A DNA stretch of 34,780 nucleotides from Lachnospiraceae bacterium. Its GTDB lineage: Bacteria > Bacillota > Clostridia > Lachnospirales > Lachnospiraceae. Where the stretch lies: assembly GCA_017470935.1 (NCBI GenBank), contig JAFUXG010000054.1, positions 1 through 34,780 on the forward strand. Direction: 5' to 3'. Under the pieces are notes generated by a model that saw nothing but the letters and a program-made list of their open reading frames with translations, was not told where the DNA came from and ran no database searches. A program made the position numbers and the translations under genes. Shown piece after piece: positions 30,814-34,780 of the stretch (position 1 is its first letter; every line of letters begins with the position of its first letter).

Positions 30814-32499
30814 ATGAGAATTAACAAACTGCATTTACAGGATTTTGGAAAATTTCATGATAAGGATATATCGCTTACTCCCGGGGTCAATATCATTTAC
30901 GGTGGTAATGAGGCAGGTAAGACCACGACCAAGGACTTTATTATCGATATGATATATGGAATTGACAAGGCAAGAGGAGTGGGAGCCCGTTTTGACCATT
31001 ACGAAAAGAGAAAGCCTATTAATGGGTCGGCCTATTCCGGCTCCATGGAATTTTCTACTGATGATGGTGAATACATTGTTGAGAGGAATTTTTCTAAAAA
31101 TGAGAAGAAGACTGTTTTGAGAAATCTTGATACAGGCAGAGAGATATTGCTTAAGAAGGAGCATGATCTGTGTGGAACTGCAATAGAGACGGACAAGAGT
31201 ACATATCTCAATACTCTTTGCATCAGCCAGATGGAGACAGCCACCGATAAGGCCATTGCCGAGAAGCTTAACAATTATATCGTTAATATGGCTTCGTCAA
31301 AAAGTGGTGAGATAGATGCTTTAGGTGCTGTTGCAAAGCTTAAGGAGAAGCGCAAGGAATTCACTGACAAGGAGATAGATGCCAAGATTGCCGAGCTTAC
31401 CTCGAAGCTTCAGTTAGACAGAGACTTTGATGGAGAGCTGGAGGCTGTCAGGGAGGAATATAGAAAGGCAGAGGAGAAGCTTAACAATCCTGATGCCGAT
31501 AAGCTTCAGTTCACTCCCATTAAGAATGGTGCTACTGCCGAAGAGGAGGAGCGACAGAGAAGGATAAGAGAAGAGGAGGAGGCGAAGCGTGAAGCGATGC
31601 AGCCTCTTACAAAGAAGCAAAAGGACATGAAGATGCTTCGCAATATGGGTAAGAAGAGTGCTCTTGACAATCCATTTGTTATCATATTATTAGCTCTTGT
31701 GCTTATGGCGATATTTGTTGGAATCGCATATGTGGTACCTGTGAATGTACCTCAGGTTAAGATGGGCATTATGGCATTCGGAATAGCCCTTTCCCTGCTT
31801 ACAACCATCAGAGTGTTTATAAGAAGAAGTGCCCTTTATAAAATGCTTGATGAGATAGAGATAGAACAGGGCTTTGAGGAGGCTAAGAATGATACAACCT
31901 CTATGGATATTGCAAAGCGTACAGAAATCGTTAATCTGCTTTCTGAGATTAAGGTTAAGCAGGAGAAGCTCCTTAAGGAAAGAGGCGAGCAGGAGCAGTA
32001 CATGAAGGAGATCAGTGAATTAAAGGCTAAGAATTCTTCTAACAATGTGGAGCTTCAGGCTATTGACCTTGCAATTAAGACCATTACTGAGCTTTCAGAG
32101 GAGATATATGATTCCTTTGGCGGCGTACTTAATGAGCAGGTGTCACAGATCATTTCTAAGATAACAGGCAACCGATATACAGAGGTTAAGATTGATGACC
32201 AGCTCAAGGTGATGGTTAAGAGCGGCAGTTCATTTATCAGCATGGATTACTTAAGTACCGGTACAATTGAGCAGATATATCTTGCACTTAGATTATCTAT
32301 TGCCAATGTGCTGATTTCTGAGGAGCTGCCAATAGTTATTGATGATATCTTTGTGACCTATGATGAGCAGAGATTACATGATACATTAAGCTGTATTGGA
32401 GAATATCTGAACAGACAGATCATTATATTCACAACTAATCTTAAGGTTCAGGATATCTTTAATGAATTAAATGTTCCCAACTATTCTATTGCGCTGTAA
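30814..32499 (+). CDS. yhaN: SbcC/Rad50-type YhaN-like AAA ATPase
   Basis: GAGGAGA before ATG 30814; 561 residues, much shorter than B. subtilis YhaN (~960). N-terminal RINKLHLQDFGKFHDKDISL and Walker A GGNEAGKTT; C-terminal signature-like LSTGTIEQIYLALRLSIANVL and Walker B LPIVIDDIFVTYD. Between two short coiled coils lies a pair of hydrophobic helices (~residues 290-335, FVIILLALVLMAIFVGIAYVV and MGIMAFGIALSLLTTI), so the protein is probably membrane bound, unlike Rad50/SbcC. Co-transcribed with yhaO. Confidence 0.9.
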   Translation: MRINKLHLQDFGKFHDKDISLTPGVNIIYGGNEAGKTTTKDFIIDMIYGIDKARGVGARFDHYEKRKPINGSAYSGSMEFSTDDGEYIVERNFSKNEKKTVLRNLDTGREILLKKEHDLCGTAIETDKSTYLNTLCISQMETATDKAIAEKLNNYIVNMASSKSGEIDALGAVAKLKEKRKEFTDKEIDAKIAELTSKLQLDRDFDGELEAVREEYRKAEEKLNNPDADKLQFTPIKNGATAEEEERQRRIREEEEAKREAMQPLTKKQKDMKMLRNMGKKSALDNPFVIILLALVLMAIFVGIAYVVPVNVPQVKMGIMAFGIALSLLTTIRVFIRRSALYKMLDEIEIEQGFEEAKNDTTSMDIAKRTEIVNLLSEIKVKQEKLLKERGEQEQYMKEISELKAKNSSNNVELQAIDLAIKTITELSEEIYDSFGGVLNEQVSQIISKITGNRYTEVKIDDQLKVMVKSGSSFISMDYLSTGTIEQIYLALRLSIANVLISEELPIVIDDIFVTYDEQRLHDTLSCIGEYLNRQIIIFTTNLKVQDIFNELNVPNYSIAL

Positions 32500-32549
32500 A
32501 GCTGCATGTGATATGGCTGTTATAGGGACAAGGAAACGAGGTTTTGAAA

Positions 32550-34780
32550 ATGGCTGATTACAGAAAGACTACTTCGGATAATAATACACCAAAGAAAAGT
32601 GAGCAGTCTAAAAAAACAGGTGATTCGAATAAAAAGAGTACATCTCATACTGAAGCCGAGAAGACGGAGAAAAAACGTGCCAGGCGTGACCGCAGAAGGA
32701 AGAAGAGAAGAGTCCGCAGGATTATTCTAAGCTATCTGCTGGTAATTTTTACGCTGGTGTTTGTCATTGGCGGATACTATCTATATGAGAGGTTTGGCAA
32801 GGATTTTCTTGTATACCGTGATGAGGCGATTGAGCTTGTGGCTGATTCCTCTCCTGATACCTTCAGGCAGGATGAAACCTCCATTGTATATGATGCTAAT
32901 GGAAAGAAGCTTCGTGAGGTCACAGGTGAGAAGGAGGTCTATTATAAGACCTATGATGAAATTCCTGCATATTTTGTTGAGGCTATGGTGTCAGTAGAGG
33001 ATAGAAGATTTTATGAGCACAACGGTGTGGATCCGGAGGGTATTGCCAGAGCTGCCTACATACTTTTCAAGCACAACGGCGAGATAACCCAGGGTGCAAG
33101 TACCATAACCCAGCAGTTAGCAAGGGGCATCTTCCTTACAAAGGAGGTTAAGGAGGAGAACGAGAGCAGAAAGCTTAAGTATCTTCGAAAGATTAAGGAG
33201 ATATTTGTTGCAATGGAGATGGAGAAGAAATACACCAAGCAGCAGATATTGGAGTATTATCTTAATAATATTTTCTTTGCCAATGGATATTATGGTATAG
33301 GTGCTGCTGCTAAGGGGTATTTTGATAAGGATCTTGACGAGGTGACTGTTTCGGAGGCTGCATTTCTCTGTGCAATTCCCAATAGTCCGACAATGTATGA
33401 TCCGAGAAGGAACTATGATAAAACAATAGAGCGCCGTAACAAGATATTAAATGATATGCATGAGATTGGTTATCTCAATGACCTTGAGCTTGAGATGGCA
33501 CTTGAGGAGAATATTGAGCTTGCAAAGGAGAAGAAGATAAGCCACGACTATATTGAAACCTTCAGCAACTTCTGTGCTACAGAGGCACTGATGGAGGCAA
33601 ATGGCTTTAAGTTCCAGTACAAGTTTGATACAATAGATGAACAGCATGAGTATAACCAGCGGTACAGAGAAGCCTATGATGAATATTATTCCAGCCTCTA
33701 TACCGGAGGATACCGTATATATACATCCATAGATCCAAAGAAGCAGAATATTTTGCAGAATACCATTGATGAAGTTCTTTCCCTTGATGAGGATAAGAAT
33801 GAGGAGACCGGTATATACGAGCTTCAGGGAGCCTCCACATGTATTGATAATTCTACAGGGCGTGTGGTTGCCATAGTTGGTGGACGTACACAGAAGGAGA
33901 TAGAGGGCTACAGTCTTAACCGTGCTTACCAGAGCGCAAGACAGCCTGGCAGTACCATCAAGCCCCTTATTGTGTATACACCACAGCTTGAGAGGGGATA
34001 TACACCATCCACTGTAGTGGATGATACTCCATTCGAAGAGGCTAAGATGCCTGAGAATTCAGGCAGATCCTACTCTGGAATGACATCCTTGGCAGCGGCT
34101 GTAGCTGCTTCAAAGAATGTGGTGGCCTACAGACTGTTTGGCCAGCTTACGCCAGCGGTGGGAGCAGAATATCTTCTTAATATGAATTTTAACTATCTCA
34201 CCATAGAGGACAGACAGAATATGGCGGCCTGTCTCGGCGGTCTTACATATGGGGCTACAACAGTAGAGATGGCATCCGGTTATTCCACCATAGAGAATGA
34301 CGGTGAATTCAGAAAGCCCACATGTATAAGAGAGATCACTGATTCCCAGGGGAATGTGATAGTTGAGGATAAGATAAAGTCAAAGCAGGTATATGAGTTA
34401 AATGCCTGCAGAATGATGACATCAATGCTTAAGGGAGTGTTCACCGGAGGAACAGCCAGTGGATTAGGTATCCCGGGAATGTCCTGTGCAGGCAAGACCG
34501 GAACAACAGATAACAATACTGATGGGTGGTTCTGTGCATTTACTCCGTACTATACGACCAGTGTTTGGGTAGGCTATGATACACCTCAGGCAACAAGAGG
34601 TCTATGGGGCTCTACATATCCCGGACGTATATGGCATGATTTTATGACAGAGATTAATGAGGGCTTGGAGGATATAGGCTTCCCTGATTATGAGTGGGTG
34701 CGTTCTACCAAGGACTGGAAGGACACCCGTTCAAGCTCAGAGGATTCTGAGGACAAGAAGAAGAAAAAGAAGAAAAAGAA
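32550..34780 (+). CDS. Class A penicillin-binding protein (PBP1a-like), 3' end outside window
   Basis: AGGAAACGAGG precedes ATG 32550; the frame is open to the window end (743 codons). A long basic cytoplasmic N-terminus (Lys/Arg-rich, residues 1-57) leads to a TM helix (IILSYLLVIFTLVFVIGGYYLY). The GT51 glycosyltransferase domain has SVEDRRFYEHNGVD (catalytic Glu ~150) and QGASTITQQLARG. The transpeptidase domain has STIK (Ser468), SKN (521-523) and KTGTT (Lys649). It polymerises and cross-links peptidoglycan. The last residues are Asp/Glu/Ser and then a poly-lysine run (34748 on). No stop is seen. Confidence 0.95.
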   Translation, partial: MADYRKTTSDNNTPKKSEQSKKTGDSNKKSTSHTEAEKTEKKRARRDRRRKKRRVRRIILSYLLVIFTLVFVIGGYYLYERFGKDFLVYRDEAIELVADSSPDTFRQDETSIVYDANGKKLREVTGEKEVYYKTYDEIPAYFVEAMVSVEDRRFYEHNGVDPEGIARAAYILFKHNGEITQGASTITQQLARGIFLTKEVKEENESRKLKYLRKIKEIFVAMEMEKKYTKQQILEYYLNNIFFANGYYGIGAAAKGYFDKDLDEVTVSEAAFLCAIPNSPTMYDPRRNYDKTIERRNKILNDMHEIGYLNDLELEMALEENIELAKEKKISHDYIETFSNFCATEALMEANGFKFQYKFDTIDEQHEYNQRYREAYDEYYSSLYTGGYRIYTSIDPKKQNILQNTIDEVLSLDEDKNEETGIYELQGASTCIDNSTGRVVAIVGGRTQKEIEGYSLNRAYQSARQPGSTIKPLIVYTPQLERGYTPSTVVDDTPFEEAKMPENSGRSYSGMTSLAAAVAASKNVVAYRLFGQLTPAVGAEYLLNMNFNYLTIEDRQNMAACLGGLTYGATTVEMASGYSTIENDGEFRKPTCIREITDSQGNVIVEDKIKSKQVYELNACRMMTSMLKGVFTGGTASGLGIPGMSCAGKTGTTDNNTDGWFCAFTPYYTTSVWVGYDTPQATRGLWGSTYPGRIWHDFMTEINEGLEDIGFPDYEWVRSTKDWKDTRSSSEDSEDKKKKKKKK

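Overview
The window looks like a chromosomal segment of a Gram-positive, anaerobic, gut- or rumen-type Lachnospiraceae bacterium (Roseburia/Agathobacter/Butyrivibrio/Lachnospira-like). The reasons are moderate-to-low GC, strong AGGAGG ribosome sites, sigma-A promoters with 17-bp spacers, a spoIID-spoIIQ-type neighbourhood, a cytosolic cellobiose-type phosphorylase and lineage-typical PD-(D/E)XK (Rpn-type) and choline-binding-repeat proteins. The genus call is inference; no rRNA is present.

Layout. 1-750: tail of an Rpn-type nuclease/transposase protein and a small coiled-coil ORF. 0.9-3.4 kb: a PH-domain protein diverging from a secreted amidase with choline-binding-type repeats, separated by a 14-bp inverted repeat and a three-hairpin element. 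3.7-6.3 kb: glycogen phosphorylase, whose 3' end is tandemly triplicated in 71-bp units. 6.4-10 kb: a cell-wall/sporulation cluster (SpoIID-like, L,D-transpeptidase, SpoIIQ-like degenerate LytM). 10.06 kb: acyl carrier protein. 10.5-12.8 kb: a lipoprotein and a secreted FN3 protein. 12.9-16.9 kb: GH94 phosphorylase and a mutarotase on the minus strand, with a small plus-strand locus between them. 17-18.7 kb: Y-family polymerase and an HD hydrolase. 18.98 kb: tRNA-Pro(AGG). 19.1-24.5 kb: decayed integrative-element cargo (YefM-YoeB, an interrupted conjugative-transposon 'rrp5-like' ORF, a zinc-finger protein, a sigma-like factor, a CAP protein) bounded on both sides by arrays of GTCGTAA/GTGTAA words. 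24.6-25.2 kb: a truncated FIST gene fused out of frame to another gene remnant. 25.2-29.4 kb: mscL and the dTDP-L-rhamnose operon rfbA-rfbB-rfbD-rfbC. 29.6-34.78 kb: yhaO-yhaN-like DNA-repair pair followed by a class A penicillin-binding protein that runs off the window.

The most notable element is at 15,512-15,823. A 36-residue single-TM peptide with a charged tail (LD..DD) is read from a ~210-nt mRNA with its own TTGAAG-17-TATAAT promoter. A convergent promoter (TTGCAC-17-TATAAT, minus strand) would give a ~74-nt RNA ending in the same bidirectional terminator. Both transcripts carry the same two 12-nt direct repeats (DRa over the start codon, DRb just inside the gene), and the toxin ribosome site is folded into a 5' hairpin. 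This is the architecture of the plasmid pAD1 par (Fst/RNA I-RNA II) type I toxin-antitoxin system, here between two sugar-metabolism genes on a Lachnospiraceae chromosome.

How the genes work together: glycogen phosphorylase, the GH94 phosphorylase and the mutarotase feed glucose-1-phosphate and glucose into central metabolism; glucose-1-phosphate is also the substrate of RfbA, the first enzyme of the dTDP-rhamnose operon, which supplies a cell-surface sugar. The amidase, SpoIID/L,D-transpeptidase/SpoIIQ-like proteins and the PBP act on the envelope. All function calls come from reading motifs in the translated sequence, not from database searches.
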